A stretch of DNA of 64,000 bases from Camelimonas lactis (GTDB lineage: Bacteria > Pseudomonadota > Alphaproteobacteria > Rhizobiales > Beijerinckiaceae): contig NZ_SLWL01000002.1 in the NCBI RefSeq assembly GCF_004342915.1, positions 124,001 to 188,000 on the forward strand, given 5' to 3'. The translations under genes were made by a program, and so were the position numbers. Numbering within the stretch: position 1 is the first letter of the stretch; each line of letters starts with the position of its first letter. Shown piece by piece: positions 43,696-56,542 of this stretch. Below the pieces are notes generated by a model. That model was not told the origin of the DNA and did not search any database. It saw nothing but the letters and a program-made list of their open reading frames with translations.

Positions 43696-44603
43696 TCGGA
43701 AGCACTGGTCATGGCTGGGCGTTCGCCCGCTGGGGCGCCGCCGGCGCCGTCGTGCTGGCGGCCCATTTCGGCGGAGCCTGGGTGGCGCTGCACTGGAAGC
43801 ACGCCGAACCGGCGGGCGAGCCGCCGGCCGCGATCATGATCGAGCTGGCGCCGTTGCCGGTCTCCGCCAATAACGCGCCGCAGAACGAAGCAGCCCCCGG
43901 CCCCGAAGTCGCGGAAGCGCAGCAGGCCGAGAAGCCGGTGGAATCGGAGATAGCCCAGAACGAGCCGCCGCCCCCGCCGCCCGAGCCGGAGCCGGAGCCT
44001 GAACCACAGGAAATTCAGGCGCCGGAGGTTCCCCAGAAGGCGGAGGTCGTGCTTCCGGCCGCGCCCAAGGTTGATCCGCAGAAGGAGCGCGAGAAAGAGC
44101 GCAAGCTGGAGCGCGAGCGTCAGAAGCGCATCGAGCTGGCGCGCGAACGGGAACGCGAACGGGAGCGCAAGCGCGAGCTGGAGCGCGAGAAAAAGCGCGC
44201 CGCCCGGGCAAAGGCGCTTCAGGCCGAGCGCAACGCCACGGCGCAACGCACCTCGGCGCCATCCGGCGCGCCCGGGCCACGTTCACCTTCCGCCGCCTCC
44301 GCATCAGCGGGCGCCAACAGCGCGGCGATGGCGAGCTGGCGGGGGGCGCTGATGGCCCACCTCAACCGGCACAAGCGCTTCCCCGGCGGCGCCTCGTCCA
44401 ATAACGGCACGGCGGTGGTGTCGTTCTCGATCAACCGGAGCGGCGGCGTCACCAGCGCCCGGCTGGCCCGTTCATCTGGCGACAGCGCCCTGGACAGTGA
44501 GGCCGTGGCCACCGTCCGTCGCGCCAGCCCGGTGCCGGCCCCGCCCGCGCACATCGCCGGCGGCTCGATCTCCCTGTCGGTGCCGATCCGCTACAGCCGC
44601 TGA
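43692..44603 (+). CDS. tonB: TonB-family energy transducer
   Basis: A 303-residue protein with an N-terminal anchor (GAAGAVVLAAHFGGAWVAL), an acidic proline stretch (EPPPPPPEPEPEPEPQ), a long Lys/Arg/Glu helix (RERERERERKRELEREKK), and a C-terminal TonB fold (MAHLNRHKRFPGGA, FSINRSGGVTSARLARSSGD). The charged helix is more like TolA than enteric TonB, but genomic context with exbBD decides for TonB. It starts with GTG overlapping the exbD stop and is followed by a terminator. Confidence 0.92.
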   Translation: MIGSTGHGWAFARWGAAGAVVLAAHFGGAWVALHWKHAEPAGEPPAAIMIELAPLPVSANNAPQNEAAPGPEVAEAQQAEKPVESEIAQNEPPPPPPEPEPEPEPQEIQAPEVPQKAEVVLPAAPKVDPQKEREKERKLERERQKRIELARERERERERKRELEREKKRAARAKALQAERNATAQRTSAPSGAPGPRSPSAASASAGANSAAMASWRGALMAHLNRHKRFPGGASSNNGTAVVSFSINRSGGVTSARLARSSGDSALDSEAVATVRRASPVPAPPAHIAGGSISLSVPIRYSR

Positions 44604-44643
44604 GCGCCGTCAGCAAGGCGTTGCCGGAGCGGGAAACCTGATA

Positions 44644-44673
44644 ATGCCCGCGCGAGTCGCGGGCATTTCTTTT
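44644..44673 (+). terminator. Intrinsic terminator of exbB-exbD-tonB
   Basis: The stem ATGCCCGCG/CGCGGGCAT with a five-base loop is followed by TTCTTTTG. It lies 40 bases after the tonB stop. Confidence 0.88.
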
Positions 44674-44809
44674 GCGGGGCATTTCTTGTGGGCAGGGGCA
44701 GCCCGTCCCCGCGCCAGGCTGGCGTTCGCCACGCATCGTGAGAGGCGCGGGGTTGCGGCGCCGGGACGAGCGCGGGGTTCCGTGCGCACCGTCCCGGCGT
44801 CGGGGGCGG

Positions 44810-46183
44810 TTACTTCTTCGGCGGCTCTGGCTGCACCGGCGGCGAAAGCGGCTGCAACTGCTGGGCGGCGCCGTCGTGGCCGGCGGCGGCGCCGGCCTTC
44901 ACCGCCGCGACAGCTTCGAGAATTGCCTTCGCGACGACCTCCGGTTGCGACAGCACCACCGCATGGCTCGCGGGCGTGGCGACCGTGCGCGCCTTGATGC
45001 GCCCGGCCTCGGCCTGCTGGACGCCAGGATCCAGCAGCCGGTCATTGGCGGCCACCACATACCAGACCGGCAGGTTTTTCCAGGCGGCGTTGTTCACCCG
45101 CTCCTCGAACACCTTGCCGAACACCGGCGCCTGGGTGGCGGCGAGCAGGCGGTTTTGCGCCGCGTCCAGGTCCTGGCCAAAGTCCGTGGCGAAAGCGTCA
45201 TCCGCCAGGCGAACGAAACCGGATGAATCGGTCAGCAATTTCGCCAGCCCCGGGCCACGCGGCGCGTTGCGCAGGCGGTCGATGAAGGACTGGCCCACAT
45301 CCGGCGCCATGGCCGCCACATAGACCAGCGCCGCGACCTTCCGGTCGACGCCCGCCTCGGTGATGATGACGCCGCCCCACGAATGCCCGACGAGAATGAC
45401 CGGCCCGCGGACGATGGCGAGCGCCCGCTGGACCACCGCCACATCCGCCCACAGGGAATTCAGCGGCAACTGCACCGCGAGGGCGTTGACGCCAGAGCGC
45501 TGCAACAGGGGAATGACGCCGCGCCACGACGACCCGTCCAGCAGTTCGGAATGGACCAGGATGACCGTGGGCGTGACGGCGGCCTTCGCGGCTTCTGACG
45601 GCGCGCCAGCGGGATCCTGCGCAGCGGGCGCTGGCATCGCGGGATTTGGCGTCGCGGGGTTTGGCGTGGCGGGATTTGGCGCAGTCTCGCCAGGAGCAGA
45701 CCCGGCTGGAGCAGACCCGGCTGGAGCAGACTGCCCCTGGGCGACCATCGCCGGCGCCGCCGTGGGCGCGCCCGAAGAACTGGCGGAAGAGCCGTCAGAA
45801 GAACTGGCGGCCGCACCCGCCGGGGCATTGGCCGGGCGCGCTGGCGTCGTCGGCGCGTGCGGCGTCGCGGCGGCGCTGCCGGGAGGGGTGGCCTGAGATG
45901 TCGCCGGGACGGCTGGGGATGCAGCCACGGGGGGCGCGGCGTCGGCTGCGTGAACGGCCGGCGCCGCCAGGAGCATGGCGGCGAGGCAGAAGCCAGCCAG
46001 GCATTTGCCAAATGGTTTCGCGCCAGCGTTAACTCTGACGCGGCTTGACAGGGAGGCTTTCCCGCCAGGGGGGAACGCGCACGGCGGCGGATGGTCGGGT
46101 CCGAAGGCGCGGTTAGCCCGGCTGGCTGCCGTTCCAGCCGCAAAAGCGGCGCGCACTTTTGCTGGAATCGCCGTGGCCGTCAT
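44810..46183 (-). CDS. Secreted alpha/beta hydrolase with long Ala/Pro/Ser-rich N-terminal region
   Basis: A 457-residue protein. The hydrolase domain occupies the C-terminal ~250 residues, with nucleophile S268 in GHSWGG, an acid in VVAANDRLLDP and His in TPASHAVVLSQP. It resembles the EstC/hydroxynitrile-lyase-like branch. Before it lie a signal-like helix (GKCLAGFCLAAMLLAAPAVHA) and ~130 low-complexity residues with NPATP and SAPAG pentad repeats. The ATG at 46183 has GAGGAGG. The substrate cannot be told. It is convergent with tonB. Confidence 0.85.
   Translation of the reverse strand: MTATAIPAKVRAAFAAGTAASRANRAFGPDHPPPCAFPPGGKASLSSRVRVNAGAKPFGKCLAGFCLAAMLLAAPAVHAADAAPPVAASPAVPATSQATPPGSAAATPHAPTTPARPANAPAGAAASSSDGSSASSSGAPTAAPAMVAQGQSAPAGSAPAGSAPGETAPNPATPNPATPNPAMPAPAAQDPAGAPSEAAKAAVTPTVILVHSELLDGSSWRGVIPLLQRSGVNALAVQLPLNSLWADVAVVQRALAIVRGPVILVGHSWGGVIITEAGVDRKVAALVYVAAMAPDVGQSFIDRLRNAPRGPGLAKLLTDSSGFVRLADDAFATDFGQDLDAAQNRLLAATQAPVFGKVFEERVNNAAWKNLPVWYVVAANDRLLDPGVQQAEAGRIKARTVATPASHAVVLSQPEVVAKAILEAVAAVKAGAAAGHDGAAQQLQPLSPPVQPEPPKK
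45639..45737 (-). repeat. Two sets of 15-bp tandem units in the hydrolase linker
   Basis: GCGGGATTTGGCGTC-type units occur three times (45639-45683), and GGAGCAGACCCGGCT-type units three times (45693-45737). They encode pentads of NPATP and SAPAG type. They keep frame and enlarge the disordered linker. Confidence 0.9.
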
Positions 46184-46549
46184 GCCGTCCTCCTCGCCTC
46201 GCCCGTGCGCCGACCGTTCGCGCCGACTCGTCCGCGAATTGTCCGCGCGCGCGAAACCATGCGCCAGTCCCCATTGCGGTGTAGCGAGACTGCCCCAGGG
46301 TCGCCCGCCCGTAAAGCTGCTCCCGCGTCACGACGCCAGGGCGGCGCTGGAACGCCGGCCCGCCGAGCGTAGGGGTGAAAGGGGGATGCGGCAGGGAAAC
46401 CAGATGGGGGGCGCACAAAAAAACCGGCCTGGCGGTGAAGCCAGGCCGGATGGAAACGTCGGCAAGGGGCCAGCCGGCAGGGCCGGTGAACTCTTCCGCC
46501 CTGCCCGCGTTCAGGCGCGCGGCGACAGCGCACCGCGCACAGGCGCGCC
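46184..46549. other. Intergenic region upstream of the hydrolase, downstream of enolase
   Basis: These 366 bases carry no supported gene. They contain the eno terminator at one side and presumably the hydrolase promoter. No clear -35/-10 pair stands out. Confidence 0.5.
46416..46449 (-). terminator. Intrinsic terminator of eno
   Basis: On the minus strand CCGGCCTGGC/GCCAGGCCGG arms with a six-base loop are followed by seven to eight T residues. It lies 100 bases beyond the eno stop. Confidence 0.9.
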
Positions 46550-47935
<1,386 letters not shown>

Positions 47936-48050
47936 TTACGGCATCAACATGGGCTTTCAATAGCCATGCGCGGAAATTAGGGCGGACCGGTTTCCGCGCC
48001 CGACGGTCGCGGCCGTTTCCCGCGCCCTGCAAAAGGAGTATAGGGGCGCC

Positions 48051-48518
48051 ATGAGCAACGCCGATCTCACCCAGCACCTCAGTCATTTGGGCCAGCAGAG
48101 CGCCGCGCCCGCCGATCCGGCGACGGCGGTGCTCGACCGCGTGCCCAATCCGCACCCGGACACGGACTACGTCGCCCGCTTCACGGCGCCGGAGTTCACC
48201 TCGATCTGCCCGGTCACCGGCCAGCCGGATTTCGCCATCCTGGTGATCGACTACGTCCCGGACCAGTGGCTGGTCGAATCGAAATCGCTCAAGCTTTACC
48301 TGCACGCCTTCCGCAATCACGGGGCGTTCCATGAGGATTGCACCGTCGCCATCGGCAAGCGGCTGGCCGGCCTGCTGGCGCCGCGCTTCCTGCGCATCGG
48401 CGGCTACTGGTTTCCGCGCGGCGGCATTCCCATCGACGTGTTCTGGCAGACCGGCGAGCTGCCGAAAAACGTCTGGCTGCCCGATACGGGCGTGCAGCCT
48501 TACCGGGCCCGTTTCTGA
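48051..48518 (+). CDS. queF: NADPH-dependent 7-cyano-7-deazaguanine reductase, type I
   Basis: QueF (155 residues) reduces preQ0 to preQ1 for queuosine in tRNA. The nucleophile C53 in [12 protein letters not shown] and the acid D60 are in place, with the family motif [20 protein letters not shown]. The size fits the single-domain (Bacillus-type) form. AAAAGGAG lies about 12 bases before the ATG. The other queuosine genes are not nearby. Confidence 0.97.
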   Translation: MSNADLTQHLSHLGQQSAAPADPATAVLDRVPNPHPDTDYVARFTAPEFTSICPVTGQPDFAILVIDYVPDQWLVESKSLKLYLHAFRNHGAFHEDCTVAIGKRLAGLLAPRFLRIGGYWFPRGGIPIDVFWQTGELPKNVWLPDTGVQPYRARF

Positions 48519-48581
48519 GCCTGACCGGCGCCAGCCCCTGAGGCGTAATAGCACGCCAACCGCTGTAATTTTGCCTTTCGT

Positions 48582-48592
48582 ATAACATATCA
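48582..48592 (+). promoter_or_regulatory. ATAACATATCA element upstream of binding-protein gene
   Basis: This 11-mer, within TATAACATATCAC, is also present in gene-sense orientation upstream of the paralogous gene at 1-262. TATAAC could be a -10 hexamer about 200 bases before the start codon. Confidence 0.4.
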
Positions 48593-48792
48593 CCCCCTTG
48601 CCACGGGCTTTGGGGGATGCGCACACTCACATCAACGGTCCGTGAACGACCGCTCCCGCCAGGAACGGCAGGCCGACGGGCAGGCTGCCTTCACTTCAGG
48701 CATCGGGAATGCGCTCCCGCCCCCGCCCTGATCGTCCAGGACGATCCGGCCCGGACGGCCACGCTTTCTGGCGGGCTCCAGGGAGGGATGTG

Positions 48793-49989
48793 ATGAAGAG
48801 ATTGGTAACAGCGGTCGCCGCGTCATTGCTGCTTGGCGGCGCCGCGCTGGCGCAGGGCGCCGACATGCCCGGCGTGACCAAAGACAATATCAAGATTGGC
48901 CAGACGACCGCCTTCAGCGGCGGCGCCTCGGCTTATTCGGTTATCGTCAAGGCGCACCACGCCTATCTGGACGAGCTCAACGCCAAGGGGGGAATCAATG
49001 GCCGCAAGGTCGAACTGATTTCCCTGGACGACGGCTACGCCCCGCCGAAAACCGTGGAGCAGACCCGCAAGCTGGTGGAGCAGGATGGCGTTTCGTTCAT
49101 CTTCAACCCGCTTGGCACCGCCACCAGCCTCGCCGTGCAGAAATACCTGAACAGCAAGGGCGTGCCGCAGCTGTTCATTGCCTCCGGCAACAGCGGCTGG
49201 GATAATCCCAAACAGTTTCCGTGGACCACCGGCTTCCAGCCCTCGTATTTCAGCGAAGGCGTGGTGATCGGTCGCTACATCGCCAAAAACCTGCCGAACG
49301 GCAAGGTCGCCCTGCTCCATCAGGCCGACGATTTCGGCAAGGACTACCTGCACGGCCTGCGCAAGGGCCTGGGCGCCAACGCCGACAAGCAACTGGTCAA
49401 GGTGGTGAGCTACCAGCCAACCGACCCGGTGATCGACTCGCAGCTCGTCGAGCTGAAGGCGTCCGGCGCCGACGTGTTCGTCAACGTCTCCGTGCCCAAG
49501 TACACCGCCCAGGCTATCCGCAAGGTGGCGCAGATGGGCTGGAAGCCGACCCACTTCGTCTCCTCGATCTCCGCCTCGGTGGCGGCGGTGATGAAGCCGG
49601 CCGGCGTGGAGAACGGCGTTGGCGTCATCGCCACGGCTTATCTGAAGGATCCGCTGGACCCGCAGTGGAAGGACGATCCGGGCATGAAGGAGTTCCATGC
49701 CTTCATGGATCGCGCCATGCCGTCCGCTGACCGGGCCGACACCAACTACGTTTATGGCTACACCTCGGCCAAGGTGCTGGAGGATGTGCTGAAGCGGGCC
49801 GGAAACGATCTCAGCCGCAAGAATATCATGAAGACGGCCACGACCATGAACCTGGACGTGCCGACGCTGCTGCCGGGCATCAAGATCCAGAACACTCCGG
49901 AGCGGTTCTCGCCCATCACCCGCATGCAGCTGACCAAATTCGACGGCAAGACGTTCCATCCGTTCGGCGACATCATCTCGGCGGAATAA
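48793..49989 (+). CDS. ABC transporter substrate-binding protein (branched-chain amino acid type)
   Basis: A 398-residue periplasmic binding protein of the Peripla_BP_6 type. It has a Sec signal (KRLVTAVAASLLLGGAALAQG), then IKIGQTTAFSGGASAYSVIV, LDELNAKGGINGRKVELISL and NKGVPQLFIASGNSG-like text (SKGVPQLFIASGNSGWDN). The ATG follows GGGAGGG. Permease and ATPase genes are not adjacent, so this is an orphan binding protein. It is a paralogue of the gene at the left edge. Ligand not deducible. Confidence 0.92.
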   Translation: MKRLVTAVAASLLLGGAALAQGADMPGVTKDNIKIGQTTAFSGGASAYSVIVKAHHAYLDELNAKGGINGRKVELISLDDGYAPPKTVEQTRKLVEQDGVSFIFNPLGTATSLAVQKYLNSKGVPQLFIASGNSGWDNPKQFPWTTGFQPSYFSEGVVIGRYIAKNLPNGKVALLHQADDFGKDYLHGLRKGLGANADKQLVKVVSYQPTDPVIDSQLVELKASGADVFVNVSVPKYTAQAIRKVAQMGWKPTHFVSSISASVAAVMKPAGVENGVGVIATAYLKDPLDPQWKDDPGMKEFHAFMDRAMPSADRADTNYVYGYTSAKVLEDVLKRAGNDLSRKNIMKTATTMNLDVPTLLPGIKIQNTPERFSPITRMQLTKFDGKTFHPFGDIISAE

Positions 49990-50003
49990 CGGATCTGGGA
50001 ACA

Positions 50004-50025
50004 GCGCGCCCTGTTCAGGGCGCGC
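50004..50025. terminator. GC-rich hairpin between convergent binding-protein and MFS genes
   Basis: The perfect inverted repeat GCGCGCCCTG/CAGGGCGCGC is followed by a near-duplicate of its right arm. No T-run is present on either strand, so it may be a barrier or weak terminator. Confidence 0.4.
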
Positions 50026-50154
50026 TCGGGGTTCAGAGCGCGCTCCGGGGCGCCTGCCCCCCGCCCGCACGTCATCCACGCCGGCAGGACAGGGGGGGCG
50101 CGCCATCGCCGCCCCGGCACACTGGCTGGCGCGGCGTTCGCCGGGACGCGCCAG

Positions 50155-51333
50155 CTACCTGGCGGGCTCTCCCAGAAGCTTGCCGCACAGCAATCCGACA
50201 ATGGCGATCACGCCAGCGCCGAGGCACAGGGCCAGCGCCGGTCCGGCAAGGTTGAGCGCCGCGCCCCACCAGATCGGCCCCACCGCCTGCCCGGTCATGA
50301 AGCTGGAGCCGTGCAGCGCCACGGCGGAGCCGCGAAACGCCGGCGCCAGTTCGGTCGCCTGCACCTGCAGGGAATTGTGCAGGCTGTAGAAGCCGAAGCC
50401 GAGCAACATGAAGGCGGCGAAATCGCCCTGCCATGGCAGGCCCGTCGCCGTCGCCAGCAAAGCGGCGGCCGCCGCCAGGCCGCCCAAGCCCATCAAACCC
50501 CGGCCGCCGAGCCAGCCCATCAGCCGGCCGGCGGCGGCGCTGTAGATGATGCCGCCGAGCGGAAAGGCGGCGATGACCAGGCCGGCGATGGCGGGACTGT
50601 TCTCGCCACGCGCCGCCAGCAGCACGGCGACGAACGGCATCAGGCCGAAGATGAACACGCCCTCGCAAAACACGGCGCTGAAACAGATCCACGCCCGGCG
50701 GTTACGCAGCACCGCGCGGAAACCGTGCAGCACGCCATGGGCAGGCGCCGTGGCTGAACGGGCGCTGCGCGGCAACACCCGCATGACGGCGACCGTGGTA
50801 ACGGCGCAAACCACGCCGTACAGCAGGAAGACGCCGCGCCAGCCCAGCCATTCCACCAGAAAGCCGGCGCCGATGGCTCCTGCGAGGCCGCCGCTGATGG
50901 TGGCGCCGAGCATGCGGGCCAGCACCGCCTGGCGCTCCTCCAGCGCCACCCGGTCGCCAATCAGCGCGATGGTCGCGGGGAAGATGCCAGCGGAGGCGAC
51001 GCCGCAGACGACGCGCATGGCGAACTGCCAGTCCCACGCCGGCCACAGGGCGCTGGCGACGCCGCCAAGCGAGATGATGGCCATGCAGATGCGGATGACG
51101 CCGCTGCGGCCGAAACGGTCGCCCACCGGGCCCCACACCAGCTGCATCAGGCCAAACGGAAACGCGAAGGCGCTGCCGAGCAACGCCACCTGCCCCGCCG
51201 GCACATGGAGATCACGGGCAATCACCGGCACCAGTGGATCGACGGCGCGCACGAACAGGCTGGCGGTGAAACAGGAGACGGCCAGCCAGACCTGAAGGTG
51301 GGCAAGCGAGAGCTCAGCCACGGGCTGGCGCAT
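50155..51333 (-). CDS. Major facilitator superfamily transporter
   Basis: A 392-residue, 12-helix MFS protein of the drug:proton antiporter/AraJ-like type. It has the loop 2-3 motif GPVGDRFGRSGVIRICM, VCGVASAGIFPATIALIGDR in helix 4, and AAGRLMGWLGGRGLMGLG at loop 8-9. The ATG follows GGAAGG. Substrate unknown. It is convergent with the binding-protein gene. Confidence 0.92.
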   Translation of the reverse strand: MRQPVAELSLAHLQVWLAVSCFTASLFVRAVDPLVPVIARDLHVPAGQVALLGSAFAFPFGLMQLVWGPVGDRFGRSGVIRICMAIISLGGVASALWPAWDWQFAMRVVCGVASAGIFPATIALIGDRVALEERQAVLARMLGATISGGLAGAIGAGFLVEWLGWRGVFLLYGVVCAVTTVAVMRVLPRSARSATAPAHGVLHGFRAVLRNRRAWICFSAVFCEGVFIFGLMPFVAVLLAARGENSPAIAGLVIAAFPLGGIIYSAAAGRLMGWLGGRGLMGLGGLAAAAALLATATGLPWQGDFAAFMLLGFGFYSLHNSLQVQATELAPAFRGSAVALHGSSFMTGQAVGPIWWGAALNLAGPALALCLGAGVIAIVGLLCGKLLGEPAR

Positions 51334-51774
51334 GGTGTTCCTTCCCTGACGCCTGACGGCGTCCTGTTTTTTGTTGTCCGCGCGGCTTTCCGCGCGCCGT
51401 TGTTATGGCCCGTCTCGCGGGCGCACGCCGGGTCAATGCGGCGCAAGGGGCCCTGCGCTGCCCGATATTTGCTGGCTGATGTTTACTGGCCGGGCGCGGC
51501 GGAAACCAATTCCGGGCTGACAGGGTGGCGTTGCGTCACGCGAAGGGCTGTCGCGCCATTCAACAGCCTGCCCGCCTTCCTGCGGAGATGATACAGCGCC
51601 CCGGCCATCCACGCAGCGGCGCCGGGACACACCGGAGCCCGCTCCAGGGCGGCGAATACCTGGATGCCCGCAACGCGCGCGGACATGACGCGCAGGGGGT
51701 GTTCGACGGCGCTGGCGCCGCCGGGATCTCCTGGCGTAGCGGGAACGCCTTGCCGGAACCCCTCTGGCGCCGGG
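51334..51774. other. Intergenic region between kdsA and MFS genes
   Basis: About 440 bases downstream of kdsA and upstream of the MFS gene. Frames here are short, basic and without family features. I see no hairpin with a T-run and no promoter that stands out. Confidence 0.5.
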
Positions 51775-52647
51775 TTAACCGCCGCGCTGTTTGGCGATGG
51801 CGTCGAACGCCATCAGTTCGCGCAACAGGTTTTCCATCTGCGCCAGCGGCACCATGTTGGGGCCGTCGGACGGGGCGCGATCCGGGTCGGGGTGGGTTTC
51901 GATGAACACGCCGGCCACGCCCACCGCCACGGCGGCGCGGGCGAGCACCGGCACGAAGCGCCGCTCGCCGCCGGACGAGGTTCCCTGGCCGCCAGGCTGC
52001 TGCACCGAATGGGTGGCGTCGAAAATCACCGGGGCTCCGGTGGTTTCGGCCATGATTGGCAGGGCGCGCATGTCGGAAACCAGGGTGTTGTAGCCGAAGC
52101 TGACGCCGCGTTCGGTGACCAGCACGTCCGGGTTGCCGGCGCTGGTCAGCTTGGCGACGACGTTCTTCATGTCCCAGGGCGCGAGGAACTGGCCCTTCTT
52201 GACATTGACGGTGCGCCCGGTGGCGGCCGCGGCCAGCAGCAGGTCGGTCTGCCGGCACAGGAAGGCGGGAATCTGCAACACGTCGACGACCTCGGCCACC
52301 GGCGCGCACTGGCCGGCGTCGTGCACGTCGGTCAACACCGGCACGCCCAGCTTTTCGCGAATTTCGGCGAATACCGGCAATGCGCCGGCAAGGCCCATGC
52401 CGCGCGCGGCGGAGGCGGAAGTGCGGTTGGCCTTGTCGAACGAGGTCTTGAAAATCAGGCCAATGCCAAGCCTGCCGGTGATGGCGACGAGTTCCGACGC
52501 CACCTCCATGGCATGGTCGCGGCTTTCCATCTGGCAGGGGCCGGCGATCAGGGCGAGCGGCAGGTCATTGCCGAAACGCACCGGCTTGCGCGTATCCGCG
52601 CCAGCGGTGACGACGGGATTGGCTGTGGCTGGAGCCTTGATGGTCAT
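51775..52647 (-). CDS. kdsA: 3-deoxy-8-phosphooctulonate synthase (KDO-8-P synthase)
   Basis: KdsA (290 residues) condenses PEP with arabinose-5-phosphate for the KDO of lipopolysaccharide. It shows [51 protein letters not shown] and [20 protein letters not shown]. The Cys in AGPCQMES (C38), in place of the Asn of E. coli KdsA, marks the metal-dependent class. It is downstream of pyrG. Confidence 0.97.
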   Translation of the reverse strand: MTIKAPATANPVVTAGADTRKPVRFGNDLPLALIAGPCQMESRDHAMEVASELVAITGRLGIGLIFKTSFDKANRTSASAARGMGLAGALPVFAEIREKLGVPVLTDVHDAGQCAPVAEVVDVLQIPAFLCRQTDLLLAAAATGRTVNVKKGQFLAPWDMKNVVAKLTSAGNPDVLVTERGVSFGYNTLVSDMRALPIMAETTGAPVIFDATHSVQQPGGQGTSSGGERRFVPVLARAAVAVGVAGVFIETHPDPDRAPSDGPNMVPLAQMENLLRELMAFDAIAKQRGG

Positions 52648-52705
52648 CGCGCGCCTGTCCTTCTGTCCGGTCTGCGGGCCCTTGCTTCAGGGCCCGCCAT
52701 AAACG

Positions 52706-52732
52706 GCAACGCCCCGAAAACCGGGGCGTTGC
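52706..52732 (-). terminator. Hairpin in the pyrG-kdsA gap
   Basis: Perfect 11-bp arms GCAACGCCCCG/CGGGGCGTTGC lie between pyrG and kdsA. On the minus strand only a short TTT follows, so it may attenuate rather than stop transcription into kdsA. Confidence 0.5.
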
Positions 52733-52794
52733 TCCTGTCAATTCGCACCAGCCTGCGCGCGCAACCTGGCTGAAACGCGGCCGCCCGAGCGCCC

Positions 52795-54591
<1,797 letters not shown>

Positions 54592-54694
54592 TCAGGGCGT
54601 TTTCACGGATTCTGGCTGAACCTGGAAAACGCTCCTGTGTGGCGCAACGCCGTGGCCGCAGGCGGCCGCCCGGCGGCCGCCCGCGCCACATGAC

Positions 54695-55102
54695 TTACTG
54701 CTGCTGCGTGGGAACCTGGGGCGTCGCCGGAGCCGCAGGCGCGGCCGGGGCCTGGTTCTGCATCTGCTTCAGCTGGTCGAGAACGCCCGCGCCAGAGGGC
54801 GCGGCCGGCGCGCCAGGCGCCGCCGGGGCCGTCGACGCCGGCAGATTGCGATCGATGATCGAGCCGCCGCCGCGCGACATGCCGGCCAGCACGGTCAGTC
54901 CCAGACTGGTCAGGAAAAACAGCGCGGCGAGAATCGCCGTGGCGCGGGTCAGGGCGTTGGCCTGACCGCGGCCGGTCATGAAGCCGGAAACGCCGCTGCC
55001 GCCGCCCATGCCCAGCCCACCGCCTTCGGAGCGCTGAAGCAGCACAACGCCAACCAGCGCCAGCACGATGAGCAGATGAACGACGATGAGAACGGTTTGC
55101 AT
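54695..55102 (-). CDS. secG: Preprotein translocase subunit SecG
   Basis: A 135-residue SecYEG component with two membrane helices: TVLIVVHLLIVLALVGVVLL and ILAALFFLTSLGLTVLAGM. Between them are the conserved LLQRSEGGGLGMGGGSG loop and FMTGRGQANALTRATA. The C-terminal Ala/Pro/Gln-rich tail is common in alphaproteobacteria. It lies between tpiA and pyrG, a conserved position in this class. Confidence 0.95.
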   Translation of the reverse strand: MQTVLIVVHLLIVLALVGVVLLQRSEGGGLGMGGGSGVSGFMTGRGQANALTRATAILAALFFLTSLGLTVLAGMSRGGGSIIDRNLPASTAPAAPGAPAAPSGAGVLDQLKQMQNQAPAAPAAPATPQVPTQQQ

Positions 55103-55369
55103 GAACTACGCCCAATGGCCGGCGCCCGGCCCATCTCGATGTGAACGGGAAAGCGGCTCCGGAGGCGGCCTCCAGAAGCGACTTGCGCGTTTAGCATGCT
55201 CCGCTTCCAAGAGCAAAGCATGCGGCGACGCATGGCCAGCGCGGCGCAGCCGGCCCCGCCCTTCCGGGAACGGGGCGCGCAGCGTTTCAGAAGCCGGCTT
55301 CACGCCGCCGGCGGGGCCATATCCCCTGTGCTGCGCCCGCCTTTGCCCAAAACGCCCAGGCCGCCGGAA

Positions 55370-56128
55370 TCAGCAACCGGCGGCGATGGCCAGGAAATCG
55401 GCGGCGACGAGGCTGGCCCCGCCGACCAGCGCGCCGTCCACGTCTTCCACCGCCATCAGCTCGGCGGCGTTGGCGGGCTTCACCGAGCCGCCGTACAGCA
55501 GGCGGACGCCGTCGGCGAACGCCGCGCCGAAGCGCTTGCGCAGCTCGGCGCGCATGAAGGCGTGAACTTCAGCCACGTCGGCGACCGTCGGGGTCAGGCC
55601 GGTGCCGATGGCCCACACCGGCTCATAGGCGACAATCAGGGCGCCCTCCCCATCGGGAACCGAACCGGCGAGCTGCGCGCCCACCACGTCCAGCGCCCGG
55701 CCGGCGTCGCGCTCCTCGCGGGTTTCGCCGACGCAGACGATGGGGGTCAGGCCGGCGCGCCGGGCGGCTTCGGCGCGGGCGCGCACGTCGGCGTCGGTTT
55801 CGCCATTATACGAGCGGCGCTCGGAATGGCCGACGATAACCGCCGAGGCGCCGGCGTCCGCCAGCATTTCCGCCGAAATTTCGCCGGTGCAGGCGCCGGA
55901 TGCGGCCGGATGGCAGGTCTGGGCGCCGATGGCGACGCCGCTGCCGATGGACGCAGCGGCGAACGTGTACAGCAGGGGCGCCGGCGGGCAGACGAGCAGG
56001 TCGGCTTTGGCGCGCAGGGCGGCGTCATACCCCTCGATCACCTGGCCGAGCGTGCGGGCGCCGGCGATTTTCAGACCATTCATCTTCCAGTTGCCCGCGA
56101 TCAGCGGACGGCGCTTGTGACCGGCCAT
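55370..56128 (-). CDS. tpiA: Triosephosphate isomerase
   Basis: A 252-residue glycolytic isomerase. It has [12 protein letters not shown] (substrate Lys), [16 protein letters not shown] (catalytic His), [16 protein letters not shown] (catalytic Glu) and [15 protein letters not shown]. The ATG at 56128 has GGGGAG at good spacing. Another ATG at 56149 also has GGAG and would add seven residues. It is divergent from ppiD. Confidence 0.98.
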   Translation of the reverse strand: MAGHKRRPLIAGNWKMNGLKIAGARTLGQVIEGYDAALRAKADLLVCPPAPLLYTFAAASIGSGVAIGAQTCHPAASGACTGEISAEMLADAGASAVIVGHSERRSYNGETDADVRARAEAARRAGLTPIVCVGETREERDAGRALDVVGAQLAGSVPDGEGALIVAYEPVWAIGTGLTPTVADVAEVHAFMRAELRKRFGAAFADGVRLLYGGSVKPANAAELMAVEDVDGALVGGASLVAADFLAIAAGC

Positions 56129-56542
56129 CGTGCTCCCCGTTTGCATCATTGGCGCTCCGCCAGCCGGGGTCAGGCCCGACCGCGAACCGCCGCCCGGCGA
56201 ATCTGGCGCGGCCGCCGCCGCGCCTCCGATCCCGGGCTCCAGTTCCTGCGGCCGGCTCTAGCAGAGCCGCCGCGCCCCGGCAATGGAGCCCCCTGGCGGG
56301 GCGATGAGGCCGGATATTGCGGAATATGGCCCTCAGGACCGCGTCCTCCGCGCGCGCCCATGGACGCAGGCGCGGTCGTGTTCTATGTCAGCGTGTTCGA
56401 TATGCGCGCGCATTAACCCACATGCAGCCCGCCCATGCGGCCGGGCCAGCGCAGCCGGGCAGCCCGGCCCATCATTCACCCCGGCAGGCGGCCCCGCGCG
56501 GCCCGCTCCCGCCGGGCCGCTCCAGGAAGGTCGATTGATCAC
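56129..56542. other. Divergent control region between tpiA and ppiD
   Basis: About 410 GC-rich bases contain the divergent promoters of the tpiA-secG and ppiD-trp gene sets. No consensus pair was convincing, and no gene or RNA was recognised. Confidence 0.5.
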
